A DNA stretch of 64,000 nt from Diospyros lotus (Eukaryota; Streptophyta; Magnoliopsida; Ericales; Ebenaceae): positions 34,328,116 to 34,392,115 of the forward strand of contig NC_068347.1 of assembly GCF_014633365.1 (NCBI RefSeq). Reading direction: 5' to 3'. The notes beneath the pieces are model-generated. The model was not told where the DNA came from, ran no database searches, and worked only from the letters and a program-made list of their open reading frames with translations. The translations under genes and the position numbers were made by a program. Positions 1 through 12,940 of the stretch are shown one piece after another; within the stretch, counting starts at the first letter, position 1; the number at the start of each line of letters is the position of its first letter.

Positions 1-902
1 TGCCATTACCAATTCTCTTACAAGTTAGGTAGTATTCAATTTCATGATGGCTTGAACTTAGCTTGCTTCTAATTGTGTGCACTGTCTTCCACTAATCCAT
101 GCTGCATAATGTGTATTGCTTTGTAATGGTAAATTATGGAAATATAAGGAAATGTGGTATTGAAAGTCGCTTTTCAATGAGCTTTGGTTTAACAGTAAGG
201 TTGATTACTTGATTCAATGTAAATGGAACCCCACTTTCATTGTTCTTTCCCATGCGACTATGTAATACAATTAGGCACCGTGTTGGATGTTAACACTTAA
301 AAATGTCTTGTATACTCATTTGTACATGTTCTATTGGTTTTAACTTTCTAGCACTAGACACTTGGACACTTTAAGGTTGAGTTTGTTGCGTTCCCTCCTT
401 TATACTTTCCTCGTAGTGAGTCAGTGATGTTGCTGGGAATGTCATTGATTGGAATCTTATTATTGGGAAGATAAGATTGCTATGTTTGGTACTTACAGAA
501 AAAAAAAAGATTGCAATTTTGGTATGCATGGGATGATATGAATTAAAATCATAAGAAAGTAACATTGTTGTGTTTGATATTTTAGGCACTTCCCTGAGAA
601 AATACTTGAAAAGTCCAAGAATACCTGTATGACTTAAAATTGAAATTGTATGTGCATGATAGACATTTAATAAGTATTAATAATCCTAAATAACATACTA
701 TATATCATAACAATAATAATGACTTCATTTGATCAACAAACAATTTATGTTATAAATTCCAAGGTAGGTTCAGTAGCACAGCATTCATAATGTCAATTGA
801 CTTCTAAAAATCACATTGACAATACAAATCCATGCAAAATTTCTTCTGTTGGCTGCCTGTTAGGTCGCTTTAGTGAGCATATTAGGTCAGGTGCTTGCAT
901 AG
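1..902. other. Non-coding DNA left of the first recognised exon
   Basis: No exon could be recognised here. The stretch is AT-rich with short ORFs on both strands that have no family features. Because the gene at 903-3953 begins in mid-codon, this is most likely one of its introns, with the earlier exons beyond the left edge. Confidence 0.5.
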
Positions 903-3900
903 TATTATTAAAGAAGGATTTAGTAAGATTCTGTCTTCCATCTTCCAATCAGTGGACTTTATGAAAATGGGCCGCCTTAGTGAATTATGTGATTGGGTGA
1001 ATACTTGCAGAGATGAGGGTGGTATATTGGCATATGATATATGCTTTGCACCTCTCTTTTCTATTTTAATTTTTTGCACACCTTATGGTTCATTGGAGAT
1101 TCCTAATCAGTGGTGAAATGTTGGTTTTGCAGTTTGTCCATTGAATTTCAGGCAGCCAACAGAAGTAATTGAAGCATGCCATAGTGCAGCTGCTCCAAGT
1201 CCTTCGTGTTGTAGCTCATTAAATACTTACATTGCGGGCATACAGAAGGAAATGTTGATTACAAACAAACAAGCCATAATATGTGCAACTGTGTTTGGCT
1301 CCATGCTCCAAAAAGGTGGGGTCATGACAAATGTTTATGAGCTTTGCGATGTTGACTTGAAGGATTTTAGTCTTCAAGGTAATTTCCTTGTATGTGTATA
1401 GATATTCATCTTGTCTGGTTGCTTGTTTTTTCAATTTATCTTACATGGTGTTTCTTTTTTGTTTTTTTTTTCTTCTTGCTTTGTGGATATGTTCTTTTGG
1501 TGCTGGAGCAGCATATGGACAGCAAGGTTTTGTATCATCTGCTGGTGCTTCACTTTATCTCCTTTTCCTTTTTATGATCTAGTTTTTAGATTTTTTATGT
1601 TTGAGGCTGTATTCTAATGTAAATAATTGCACTTCTAACATTTTAGTATACTATCTTTTGTGCTTATGAGATGTTTTACACTTAAGGCACTCAGTCTTTA
1701 AGTTATATATTGGGAATATTTTTTTCCTGGGGGCGGGGGTGTGCGCGTGCTAGAAGTTCCTGGGTTTGCAAGCATCATGGTTCTGTGTGGATGATTTGGT
1801 GAAATTCCTTTTAAAATATCAACTGGGAGAATGCTAGGATAGATTTTTGAATTTTGTTGTGACAAATTAAGGTGAGTTCTTGGTGCGTTCTAGGACACGT
1901 TTAATAATTTCTAGAAAATTTAGCTCTATTATCCACACGACTCTATTTGTAATATGGAAATATTTTGGAAATGTCAAAGGTTTTGGGTTCAGAAGGGAGG
2001 AGAAGATATAATCAGATTTAAAATAGAAACCAGCAAGAATCCCATTGTACCCAGAACTACGCTTCATTGGCCACAGAGCCAGAAGAAGGAGGGGTTCCAC
2101 CAGTTCACATTTATACTTGGACGTGGAGCACCAATCCACCATAATATGCTTGCACTCCTTTAAAACAATGACAGTAAGAGTAGTGCCTAGCAAGGCCATC
2201 CAAATGAAGAAGGGTGCTCTAGGTGGGGCAGGGAGGGGGGAAGGGGGTGTGGGTGGGGATAACCTTAATATCCAAAATGCCTGCCAAGGAAAATCTTAAT
2301 TCTCCCATGGTCTGGAAGTGCCTCACTAAAGAAGCAGACAAGAGAGAGTCTTCCTCTTGATGGGCTTCAATCCTCCTGTTCAAAAATGATCCTATTTTCT
2401 AACAACTCTTGTTTGGTGGCATTATCTCTGACATAATATGACTCCTGTTATTTCAGGACCAGGAGCTTTAGATACACTAGTAATATTATTTAGAGTTGTC
2501 CTAAACTAGATGTAATACTTATATTGCCATTGATGGACCATGACTACCCATCTAGATATAAAAAATGTCAGAAGTGGCCTCATTTTCTAGAGATCTTATA
2601 TTCTTAATAATTGCACCATGGTTGCATACTGCTATCACAACAGTTTGTATGAGAAATATGCGACTATTTTATTTTTCATATTAAAGACTCTTCATACCTA
2701 GAAATGACATTTTTAGTCCTCATGGGATCATGAAATTGCTACCTGTTCGTCATTTTTAAGAAAATTTACAATATAATTACTGCTATTTTTCATTTGCATA
2801 TAATAGCAGGTTGTTTGCTAAGAAGCTGGCCTGCAGATATGGTGTATGACAATACTACAGGCTTCAGTTTCACATGTGACTTGAGTGACAATATTGCAGC
2901 TCCATGGCCGTCCTCATCTTCTATTACATCCTTGTCACTTTGTGCTCCTGGTAAGTTGTGTACCTACTCCATAGACTTCAGCTGAACTGAAATAATTAGA
3001 ATAATTAGTAATCATCTTTGACTGGTAAATTGCCTGTGTTTTTGTTTTTGTTCTTCCTTATCATCCTTGTTCTAATTGGTACTTCTAATTTTGCAGAGAT
3101 GTCATTGCCTGCACTGCCAACATCCGAGACTCTAGGAAGTCCTGGTATCTAGCATTGACTACTTTCATTGCTTATATCTGTCAATTAAGGATTAATTCAT
3201 TAAGCAATGCCAATAAACATTAACTAACACAAGAAGCATGCATTAAATGTATAAAGGTGCTTTGTTAAAAGTACTGCAATGAATGCACATTCTATTTTGC
3301 AAACGGCTGGTATTTTTCAATCTGCTGAAGCAGTCTCCAAAGCAGCTTAATGTCTTTCTTTAGTGGTGGCTTCCGGTACTTCCCATGGAAATAATACCAG
3401 TCAATTCAAGTCCCAATTTCATTAGACTCTTACTTCTTTCTTGAATTTCAAATTGGCCTCTTTTTCTTGCTAATGACAGTATTTAGGTCCTGTTAAAAGA
3501 TGTTAGTTCATCATGCATTCAAATTGTCCCTTAAATTTCCACGTGATTGAGGAATAATTCCATGTCCATAGGATATTTTGTATGATCTGGTTGAGAAAAT
3601 GAGATTGGCTAATGGAAAACAACTTCTTTTACTGCAACAATATATCAAACTTTACCCTACCATGCGAGGTCGACTACACGAGTTCTAGTTTGTTAGTCAT
3701 TGTCATGTGCCTGTATCTCCTGTAGTACTGCTGTAACATGTTAAGATTTTAACAGTTCAAAATGACGGGGGGAAAGAAAAATGGGAAATTCCTGACGTGT
3801 TTTCTAGCTGCCATGGCTTGGTTTTTTCATGTTCCCATGTAGTTTTCTGCTAGTGACCACACCATTTACTCTAATGCAGGCTATCGAAGTGGAGGAACCG

Positions 3901-3953
3901 AATTCCTTGTACCCATTCTTTCATTTTTTGTTTTCAGTACATTGTTATACTGA
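903..3953 (+). CDS. GPI-anchored cysteine-rich protein, At1g61900 type (3' part only)
   Basis: Six exons fit by phase: 903-1021 (the least certain), 1133-1378, 1512-1526, 2810-2950, 3097-3144 and 3880-3953 (stop TGA 3951-3953). Every intron is phase 1 and GT-AG. The second exon encodes VCPLNF, then a paired-Cys segment (SCCSSLNTYIAGIQKEMLIT) and LKDFSLQ. The fourth encodes GCLLRSWPADM, FTCDLSDNIAAPWP and a Cys. These match my memory of the plant family of uncharacterised GPI-anchored proteins typified by Arabidopsis At1g61900. The last exon encodes a short polar stretch and then a hydrophobic tail (FLVPILSFFVFSTLLY) ending at the stop, as expected of a GPI-attachment signal, so the product should sit on the outer face of the plasma membrane. 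Its function is not established. The signal peptide and N-terminal half lie outside the window. The gene converges on the NLP gene. Confidence 0.82.
1512..1526 (+). other. 15-base microexon of the GPI-anchored protein gene
   Basis: The bases CATATGGACAGCAAG lie between a T-rich tract ending in GCAG and the donor GTTTTG. Joined to its neighbours it gives FSLQ-AYGQQ-GCLL with phase 1 on both sides. Without it the flanking exons would still be in frame but would lose five residues. I recall family members having a similar number of residues between the DFSLQ and GCLLPS motifs, which supports it. Confidence 0.75.
1527..2809 (+). other. Intron of the GPI-anchored protein gene
   Basis: This 1.28 kb intron lies between the microexon and the exon at 2810. 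It has a G-rich patch near 2220-2262 and no other recognisable feature. Confidence 0.65.
3145..3879 (+). other. Last intron of the GPI-anchored protein gene
   Basis: It runs from the donor GTATCT to the acceptor ATGCAG. Nothing else is recognised inside it. Confidence 0.65.
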
Positions 3954-4340
3954 AAATGGAGGTAGTCAAGGGCTGATCTGGGCCGAATGAGATGCTTTGG
4001 GGAAGGGACTTTCTTGTGCCCTGATGTTGATGTATATTTTGAGCTTCTCTCTCTTGTATAGTTGTTTCTCTCCTGTTTCTTTTCTTTTCTTTTTGATTAT
4101 CCATTCTTGATTCATGTAGTTCTGAACCTATTATGAAGGTGGCTTGATGTTTCTAACTAGAGAGGCCTCCCCTTACCCTTGTGGATGGCATCTTTTTCTT
4201 TGTTTTGGACTCTCACCTGTTTTATTGGCTTATAGGAAGTCTAGATGTAGCTGCAGCAGTTGGCTTTTGCCAGACATGCTATGTTCTTGCTTATGTATGA
4301 TGAGCAGGGATGTAAATTGCCCTTAAACCACATATCTAAG
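3954..4340 (+). other. Probable 3' untranslated region of the GPI-anchored protein gene
   Basis: It follows the TGA at 3951-3953 and is T-rich with a base composition closer to the gene than to the AT-rich DNA that starts near 4340. The cleavage site cannot be fixed; a T-rich stretch with A-rich words near 4340-4380 is the likeliest place. Confidence 0.4.
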
Positions 4341-5444
4341 TATACTTGTATTTTTATTTTTATATTTGTTTTAACCTTAAATAGGGTTAGGTGAGGCTCA
4401 TCCGGGACTCTTTTGCATCCTTATAAACAAGTACTGGTCCTTTTAACAAGCTTTGCAAATGGAAACCCCCCCTCCCCGGAGGTTTGCATTGCCGTTTTGA
4501 ATTTTAAGGGCCTCCCTGTTTCTAGTTTTTTGTGTGTTGTGTTTATTTTGAAATTTTGAAAAAATAAAAAATATTGTTTGGGACATAAGTTTAGAGGGTC
4601 AAATTTATTTTTTTCCTCTTAAATTTTAAATTTGGTATTGTTTTGATTATATATTTAAACTTATATTATTGAGTTAATTTAATTTTTGTATTTAGATATT
4701 TTTTTATATGATAATTTAATTTTTTTTATTTTAATTATATTTATGAATTTATATTATTAAATTAATTTAATTTTTATATTTTAACATGAACAATATCTAT
4801 TTTGTTATTTTACTTTTTTATACATAAAAATATAAGTATTAAATTAATTTAAAATTATAGGTTTAATGATGAATGAAATAACAAAAAGTTTTGAATATTA
4901 TATGAAAAAAAATTAAAGTATAGGAATTAAATTAATTTAAAAATTAAGTTCAATAAAAATGTAAATTTGATCATATTAGAGTTTAAAAAGTTGAATTGTG
5001 TTTATTTTTTAGAAAAATGGTGTTCATAGTGTCCAATTCACTTCGCATCCTCTGATTTTTCTTTAATTTCTTGGAGAATATATATTTATCAATAATTGTA
5101 AATACTAAGGAAAATAATATATATGTGAAATAAAATTATGTTACAAACAAAATTATAGAAAAGAAATGGATAAATATTGATTTATCAATTGATACTGTTT
5201 TTAATTTTCAAAATTAAATGACATTTAGGTTTTCTTTATTGAAAATAGAAATTGAGCCCACATTTATAATTGAGTTGAGTATGAATTCATAATACAACCC
5301 TTATATTTGATAAATTAATTCAGTTTGACCCTAAGACTAACTTACATCACAAACAAATTGCAAATGGATTAATGATCAAAATTGAGCTTTTATCCAAAAC
5401 AAAGACTACATGGCAGTGATGAATGAAAGAACAGTTGGGAGCCG
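4341..5444. other. AT-rich intergenic DNA
   Basis: No coding potential was seen. Parts (about 4640-4990) resemble the foldback family found at 5445-5775 and elsewhere in words such as TTAAATTAATTTAA and TTTAGATA, but clear ends were not found. Confidence 0.5.
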
Positions 5445-5775
5445 GTCAAATGCAAGTTTTTTTTTATTTAGATACTTAAATTTTTATTATTTTAATTACA
5501 CTTATGAATTATATAATTTTAAATTAATTATATTTATAAATTTTTTATTATTTTAATTACATCCTTAAAATATACAAATTTTAAATTAATTACACATTTC
5601 GATAAATTTATTAAGGACAATAAATTCAAAGATGTAATTGAAACAATAAAAAATTTAGAGGTATAATTAATTTAAATTGTAAGTTTAGATATGCATTTGA
5701 AATAACACAAAATTTAAATGTCTAAATAAATAAAATGTGAAAGCACAAGAGTTAAAATATGTATTTTGTCCAATA
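5445..5775. repeat. Foldback (inverted-repeat) element, internally deleted
   Basis: The left half (TTTATTTAGATACTTAAA and following, TTATTATTTTAATTACAC) is the approximate reverse complement of the right half, which ends in TATGTATTTTGTCCAAT. The same ends recur at 14340-15042, 22846-22853 and 58815-59115. This looks like a MITE-like family. The left terminus is degraded. Confidence 0.55.
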
Positions 5776-5884
5776 ATGATGTTAGAAGGACATGTAAATA
5801 TTTGAGACACAGATTGCAAGGGACATACTCCTGTAGAAATTTCATTTAAATCAGCATACTACTACATGTAACTCATTGTAAAAT

Positions 5885-6364
5885 TCAAAAGCATCCTGCT
5901 TTCCAAATATAATATATTAGTTTAACTAAGATATTATACAAGCTACAGAAAGAGCAACCATATATAGGAGGCATTGAACTATCACAACTTTCATAGCTGC
6001 TTCTAGCATTTACAGACCTATACATTTGGCACAACTGCTTTGGTTCCATTTTCCATCCTTGCAAGGACCAACAGAGGCATAAATACACCATTTTTTATCT
6101 GAAGCTCTGTTCTGATAAATTCTCTTCCAACCCTACCATTTCAGTATATTTGTATGAACCAATCACTGCATAAAGCATCGTCGCAAACTGAAGCTGTAAT
6201 CAGTTGATGGGTGATTAAGCAGAAAGAAGGGGGGATGGATGCCCCATGCAATGAGTGGTAACAGCAAGAACTGCAGGAAATGGAAATGGTGGTAATTGCC
6301 TGCCATGGTAACTTGCTAAGAAGGAGAGATATACCAGAAGTTGAGAATTTTGGTATCTATGATC
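5885..6364 (-). other. Probable 3' untranslated region of the NLP gene
   Basis: This stretch lies just after the NLP stop codon on the - strand and is less AT-rich than the spacer to its left. The polyadenylation site was not identified. Confidence 0.4.
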
Positions 6365-9300
6365 CTAAGAACCTCTTGCCAATAAGCAACTGCTGCTGCC
6401 AGAACTGCCAATGGCAAAAGGAACATCGCGGACAAAGAACTTCACACTCCGAGAGCCAACAATATCCAATATCTCAAGGCACTCCTGCAAATCGGAGTCA
6501 CTTACCAACATCACCCACTCGTCTTCATCATCCAGGTACTTGAGCTGGAATGCCCCTGTTTGCAATTTGAACCTCTTTGCAATCTCTTCATATAGACTGC
6601 TACACCCTGCAGAAGGATCAAATTTGAACCTGATCATATCTTCTTTATAAGTAGCTTTTGCGGTGATTATTGACCCACTGTCTCCAGAACTTGTTATTTT
6701 AGTATGTTTCCCTCCACCAAACCTGGGAGAGCTTGATGAGCTTTCATGCATCATTGAGCCAGACCCGTTTGATGAATCTGTCATGCCTGAGGAAGTGGCT
6801 TGGTTATGGTCAAGATTCCCATTCTCAGTTTCAATTCCAGTACCATGGTTCATCTCGTCAGTGACAGCTATGGAGCTCGAGCTGCGATAAACAACGTGGG
6901 AATCTGAATTCTCTGGTTTCAATACACTCTTGGTTAAACCCCAGTTTCTGTTTCCTCCTTTTACAAAGAAAGAACCCAAGCTGGCATTCTCAGAAGAGGT
7001 CCAGGCTGGAGTCTCCAGACTTGCTGACTGCAATGGTCTAGCATCTAATGTTGGTGATTTGGAGTCATCACAACAGTCACTTGACAGAATGTCAGAACTA
7101 TTTTCTCCCTTATTTGGTGTTAACAGGCTCCCTGGTAGTCCTACTTGGTTCCCATCCGTGTAATACTCCTTTTCCAATTTCACTACTGAATTCCCAACGT
7201 CAAAATAAGAGTTTGGACGGGCAGACAATATATCTTGGGTGGTTGATTCAGGACTTTTAGCAGAAATATTTTCCCTGGAAAATAGAATGCTTCTTCCAGC
7301 ATCAAAATCTTGGATTCTGGAGCCTGCAGCTACCAGACCCCCAGTTGCAGGGTCAAACTTCAGCCCACCTTCAACTCCCTGAACAGAGTCGAGGACAGTC
7401 TGTATTTTTTTAAGAGAACGGTTCACCTTGTTGATTTTGCGGGATGGCCATCTTGAGATCCCATGTTGTCTGCATATCCTCTTGAGTGTGGTAGGGCATA
7501 CTACAAAGAGAAGAAAGAAAGAGAAAACACAAGAAACTAAAATTATAGGCCACCCTTCAAAATAAGTTCGTACAGATTCCTTGGTATAAGGAATTCGAAA
7601 GTCTTTAACATTTTCAGAGCCCTCAGAAAAAGGATTTAGAAGTGTCCCAAAAAAAAGTTCCAAAAGCATTCTAAGCTTTTTCCTGATGTTTCAACATGCT
7701 ACTCATGGCTGGGGTTCAACAATGAAATCATGGCTTTCCCTCAGTAAGACTTCCCAGTTTGTTTTTCCACTTTCTTCTTCCTTTCATGTTTCCTTTTAAG
7801 CAGTAAAAAATAACACATTTAACAAGTCCTTATCAACCAATAAAATACATTTTGCAACCACAGGAAGTGAATCTGGCACTTCCACAACTCTTACCATAAA
7901 AGAGAAATAAGAAGGAAAAATATAGCAAATACAATATACACACAAGGAGGATTAATAGAAGTTCATGGATAAGTGGACGCGCCAGTGTTGGTTGTGCAAA
8001 TAATTCTTGAACAAACCTCAGTAAATGTTGGATATATCAATTAATAATAATCTGGAACAGGAAGCATTGAGCTATATCATGTGCTATTCTATATTGGAAG
8101 ACCTCATGAAACGCAAGAATTTGCCATTTGAGCACAAGGGTAGGCACTAGCATATTCTCATGGTAGCTACTCATCATGTCAAATTGTTGGAGAAATCGGG
8201 ATTACTTAGCACGTAGGCTTACCACCAATACTTTTGGCAGCATCCTTAAGACTCCCTGAAAAGTATTGCTGAAGAACACTTAAGCTCACATTCTTCTCTG
8301 CTGAACTCCGCTTTTTCTCAGTCACTTTCCTTGATCCGTTCATCTACATGAAATCAAGAAATTTTGAGAAATTAATTTGCAAATCAGAATTATGTTATCC
8401 CCCCCCCCCCCCCTCCTACTATTCAATTTCCTTTTATGATTGAAGCCCAAGCTTGGAAGTCTAGCTTTATTCGTAAAGAATATATGGTTAAGTTTATATA
8501 ACTTGGGTGACAACTATATAAGCTTAACAAATACTAACTACAGAATTCGTGAAAGCACAATAGACATCTTTTCATACATAAACTTAAGTTTCCAACAATT
8601 ACTGTAAATACCTTCGTAAATTTCTTTTTCCAATGGTCAAAAACTGTCTCATCCACAATTTCCATACATGAACAGGTTAATGAAGATTTCATGCAGGGCC
8701 GGCTCAAGGGGTAGGCTGGTAAGGCAATTGCCTAGGGCCCCAAACCCTTGAGCTTAATAAATAATTATTTTAATTTTACTATTAAAATAAAATTAATAAA
8801 TTTTTAATTTTTTATTAAGGGGTTGGGGGCCCCTAAATTATTGATGGCTTAGGGCCCCCTAACCCCTTGAGCCGGTCCTGATTTCATGTTCTAATCAAAT
8901 GACAAAGCACATAATACTGATGTTCCTGAATGACATCTAGCAGTCTTTGCGCGCTAGAATTTCTCATCAAGCAACAAACAAGATCAAGTAGGTAACATAA
9001 GTTCATTATAAATGTCCAAATTCTCCTAGGCACATAAACAAAATTGAGAAGTCTATACTATCAGTGCAATGATTTGCTCATTGTTGATTTCTGTTTGATA
9101 GAAGTCTTGCCTATCTTAATGGAACTTGGGGAAATGACATGGAATAACTCAGTGGTTTCATATGGCTGCCTATTTTGGACTGTTTACATTGTATTTCCAT
9201 TATCCATTTGGATAGCAACTATGAACTGCAAATTTTACATGTTTGCAGCTTACTCATTAAACACAATTCTAACAAGTACCAAAGGGACAGGGAATTTTTT

Positions 9301-12300
9301 TTTTTTTTTAATTTACTAGTAGGTTTTATAGTTACCATGAAGCAACTACTGAACTGATTCTTGCATAACAGAGAGGCAGATTTTAGGCATACTTCAGTCA
9401 GTATAGGCGTGTATTTCAGTCAGTCTATAGTACCATTGACTCAACACTAGCATCAACTAAAAAGGATAGAAAATTCTAATAAGCTGCCTTGTCCATCTTT
9501 AACACATTAAGGCTTACTGTTTTAATCCTTCTTGAACACGCACAATTTAGACATTATGAGATACAAATCCATAAATGCACAAATATCACAAGTTCAAACA
9601 AAATAGAACTTGGAGCTAGCAATTGAAATCAGAATAATGTGGATTTATGTTTATTCATTTTTCTTCACTAGATTATTCAATTTAGGAATCCTAAAACCTA
9701 AAATCTCCAACTTCCTAAATTTGATATTTTTTTTGTAATACATCAAATAGGGAGAATGATTTGCCAATATATTGTATGATAAAACAAAAATGCATTTAAC
9801 ACAAAAAATGATGAAACTACTATCATTCACATGCATATAGATTTATTGTTACCACACAATATTTATTTAGATTTATTGTTACCACACAATATTTATTTCG
9901 TATCTTAGTAGTTCACAACTTGCTAAGCAACTATCCTTGTCAAGCGCTATTTTTGTCCTATTTCTGCTTCCATGATTTTTAGGCCCAAGCTGATGCATAA
10001 GCAGGTAAAATCAAAGATGGAGAGGCATCTACTAATTTCAAAAGATGTATCATATTAAGAGTAAAGAATGGTGGAGAAAAATATCTACAAGTAAAGATAT
10101 CCAACTAAAACAAAGCACATAAAACTTTCCAAAAAAATGTTGCCTGAATGGACAAGTTGCTGTATATTTGGCAAGGATGGCTTCAATTAAAAGCCAAAAA
10201 GATTTGACTCAACAGATACAATGATGTCATGCTATCATGGCAGCATATGAGACTTGGATAACAGGGGTTCCCAAAGAAAATAATGCCGATAACTCTTGCA
10301 TGAGTTTTAGATACCAAAATCACATATGTATTAATTATAGAAAGAAAATATTTTCCCATAACGTCAGGATATCATGGATAGGGTGAGTACCTGCTCACAA
10401 GGACCAACTGATTCTGATGCAGCAGCTCTTGTGTCAGACACATCCAGTGCCATCTGGTAAGCAGAATTTAAATCACTACCTGCTCCCTGTTGAGAGGTGC
10501 TTCTTAAAAAAGCAATAGGCAGGAAGTTGGAAACAGATCCCTTCTGAAATCCAACTTTAGAACCCTCTGCAACTAATTCTGCATCAGAAACTGTCCTCAA
10601 ACTCTTACAGATCCTTTGCATGGTACATGATAGGTTGTCCAACAAGAGTTGCTGTTCTGTGCTCCCTTTTATATTTACAGGGAGAAAGAACTCCAGTACA
10701 TAGTCATCATCCCCAGTATAGGTGCTCCTTAACTTGATTGCAACAGCAGCATTCAGGCCAAACTTGCGAGCATGATGGACAAGTGGATAATCACTGATAC
10801 TATACATCTTTACGTCAGGGGAGAAGAAGGGCTGATTTGATTGTAGAGCTTTTCCAGCTATTCCTTGCCTTTCCTCAAGACAATGTTCAGCACATGCATG
10901 CACAAACCCTTGCATCTCTTTACAATTCACATAGCAAGCTGTATCCTCAATGCATAATATATATTTTTCATTTGAGTTTGCATTACAGCCTCTAACACGT
11001 ACTCTTACAATTTCATCATCAACTCCCTCATCATAACTACAACGAATCCATGTTAGAGCAAGAGGCAACCTGTGTGCATGGCAAACAGCTCGTAGAACAT
11101 CAGTTATCTCAGCTAAAGCAGCCCTTTGATTCTTCGACAAGCACTGCACAATAGCAAATATGCTTAGTAGTGAAGCTGCACATCCTAATTAATGTTGAAA
11201 GCTCCTAAAGGTCTCTGAGAATATAAAACTTGCAATGGAAAATTGGAAATCAAATTCATATGTTTTGTTATTACCTGGGAATAGAGCCTCGGAGGTAGAC
11301 TGCTCCGTAGATTCACAGCCTGTAAACGGCATTTAAAAGATTCATATGCTGGGCACATAGAAAATGAAAGTTTGTATAGATGCCAATTTTTATCCTTTAA
11401 TTTTGATAGCAGGCACAACAAATGCGGAAAAGAAAAAAGAGGAAATGAAGCTGAATGTAAATGCCAAAACCATGCGGAAACACTACATCCATCCTTCAGC
11501 CAATTAGGCACAAGAAACAAACTGCCAATGAAAAATGGCAACATTTTGTCCCCTGAAAACAAGAGTATCCTAATTTAAAGATGCCAGAAAACAATCTCAC
11601 AATCTGAATGGGCATATCTCAGGCAAATGTAAGAAGGATAACAGTGATCATAAGTCAGAAAAAAATGACACCTACTGACCCATTTCACTTCATATATGTA
11701 AAAGTAAAATGAAAACCACCTCAGCAAGTCAGGGTGACTTTTTCATGAGCATTCATATCACAAGAATTTTTTTCTTTATCCTAATCTGGTCTTTCTACAA
11801 TAATAGATAGAAGCAATATGTCCATCAATAAAGCAGGTTCCGAGCATTGGCAGGATCAAACACTTTGAACACATAATTGAGGAAAAGGGGACAGTGTAAG
11901 CAAGAGGGAATATTATTGCCATATAGACAATGAAGACTAATCTGCAGTGCACCAGAAACATTACCACTATATAGACAATAAAGACTAACCTGGAGTGCGC
12001 GAGATACTTTCTCCATCTCTGAATCAAAATTGGGTTTCTCTTTAGTAGTTACAAGTTCCAGCACGGCAGAGCACAGTGTTTCAGTTGGGTCACCCTCTAA
12101 AACAGGTAAAGCAATGGATCCACATACTCTATGCTCTGCAGCATGCTCAACCCGCAAGTACTCATCCTTCTTGTAGTAAGCCACATTCGAGGTCCATTCT
12201 GGAGTTTTTGAGACAAATACACGGCCAGGAAGTCCCTGAAAAGATCCTGGTTTTACTTCTGCGGAGAAGCTAAATTCCCTTGACACTTCACGATAACCTG

Positions 12301-12940
12301 CCAGCATATTGTCAAGCAAGTAGGGTTGCTCACAAGTGCTTAAGATATACTGATTGCCATGCCTAATTGGAACCCATACTTGTGCCAAAATGCCCCCCCC
12401 AGATGACTCTCTAAAACAGGATAATGCCCTGAGCATCTTCTCAGCAAGGGTTTGTGCCATTGGCCTAGGTATGGCATAATTGGCCATATCTGACATGTTT
12501 TGCTGAAAAGAACCATTACCTTTTTTAGCACCATAGTCTTCCTCACCAGAAGAATCCATTAGACAACCACCTTGGTTATTCATCTGCTGAAACATCATTT
12601 TGTCTCCAATGCCATCAGAATTCCACGCAACATCACCATCAAGCACAGGGAAGCAAGCAGTATTTTGTTCAGCAAAGTTCAATGCATCAAAGGGCGCATA
12701 ACTTGAGGGCAATGACTGAAGGGGTGACAATGCAAAAGAGGCAAGCATCTGGTCTGTCATTGAGGGGCTGGTGCACCATCCAGCATATGCATCAACATTC
12801 ATGAGCTCAGCCACATTATTAAAAGGGTCATCGGGAATTGAATGCCTTACACTACCATCAGATGGTAAAACTTCTGTCTGAGCTTTTGGAGGAGCCCAAT
12901 AATCAGAAACCTTTTCTTTAGGTGAAAAGGGATATGCCAT
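6365..12940 (-). CDS. NLP8/NLP9-like: NIN-like protein transcription factor, NLP8/NLP9 type
   Basis: Five coding exons on the - strand: 12940-11990, 11319-11275 (45 bases), 11143-10391, 8343-8223 and 7500-6365, with phases 0,0,0,1 and GT-AG borders. The product is about 1001 residues. I start at the ATG at 12940 ([10 protein letters not shown]), since the reading upstream has no earlier ATG close by. Residues 150-560 form the GAF-like N-terminal region ([45 protein letters not shown]). Residues about 597-650 are the RWP-RK DNA-binding domain, with RWPSRK at 640-645. A PB1 domain ends near 981, with the acidic motif [17 protein letters not shown]. In plants NLPs bind nitrate-responsive elements and drive nitrate signalling; Arabidopsis NLP8 promotes nitrate-stimulated germination. 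The N-terminus ([12 protein letters not shown]) and the middle ([20 protein letters not shown]) point to the NLP8/9 branch. No lesion was seen. The largest intron carries a hAT MITE. Confidence 0.93.
7501..8222 (-). other. NLP intron splitting the RWP-RK domain
   Basis: It runs from the donor GTAAGC at 8222 to the acceptor TTTGTAG at 7501 and interrupts the RWP-RK domain after SIG, in the codon for the Val of VCPTTLKR. Nothing else was found inside. Confidence 0.75.
8694..8880. mobile_element. hAT-type MITE (187 bases) in the NLP intron
   Basis: The ends are inverted repeats (CAGGGCCGGCTCAAGGGG on the left; the right end reads the same from the other strand apart from a few changes, CAGGACCGGCTCAAGGGG). 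The element is flanked on both sides by the exact 8-base duplication ATTTCATG (8686-8693 and 8881-8888). The CAGGG-type end and 8-base duplication are hallmarks of the hAT superfamily. It is too short to code for a transposase. Confidence 0.9.
9839..9898. repeat. 30-base perfect tandem repeat, two copies
   Basis: The unit begins AGATTTATTGTTACCACAC and occurs at 9839-9868 and 9869-9898 without visible differences, inside the NLP intron. Confidence 0.9.

Larger units (their letters stand above)
8344..10390 (-). other. Long NLP intron
   Basis: This 2.05 kb intron between the exons for GPCEQ and MNGSRK holds a polycytosine run at 8400-8413, the hAT MITE at 8694-8880, an A/T stretch near 9296-9309 and a 30-base tandem repeat at 9839-9898. 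The small ORFs in it have no family features. Confidence 0.75.
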
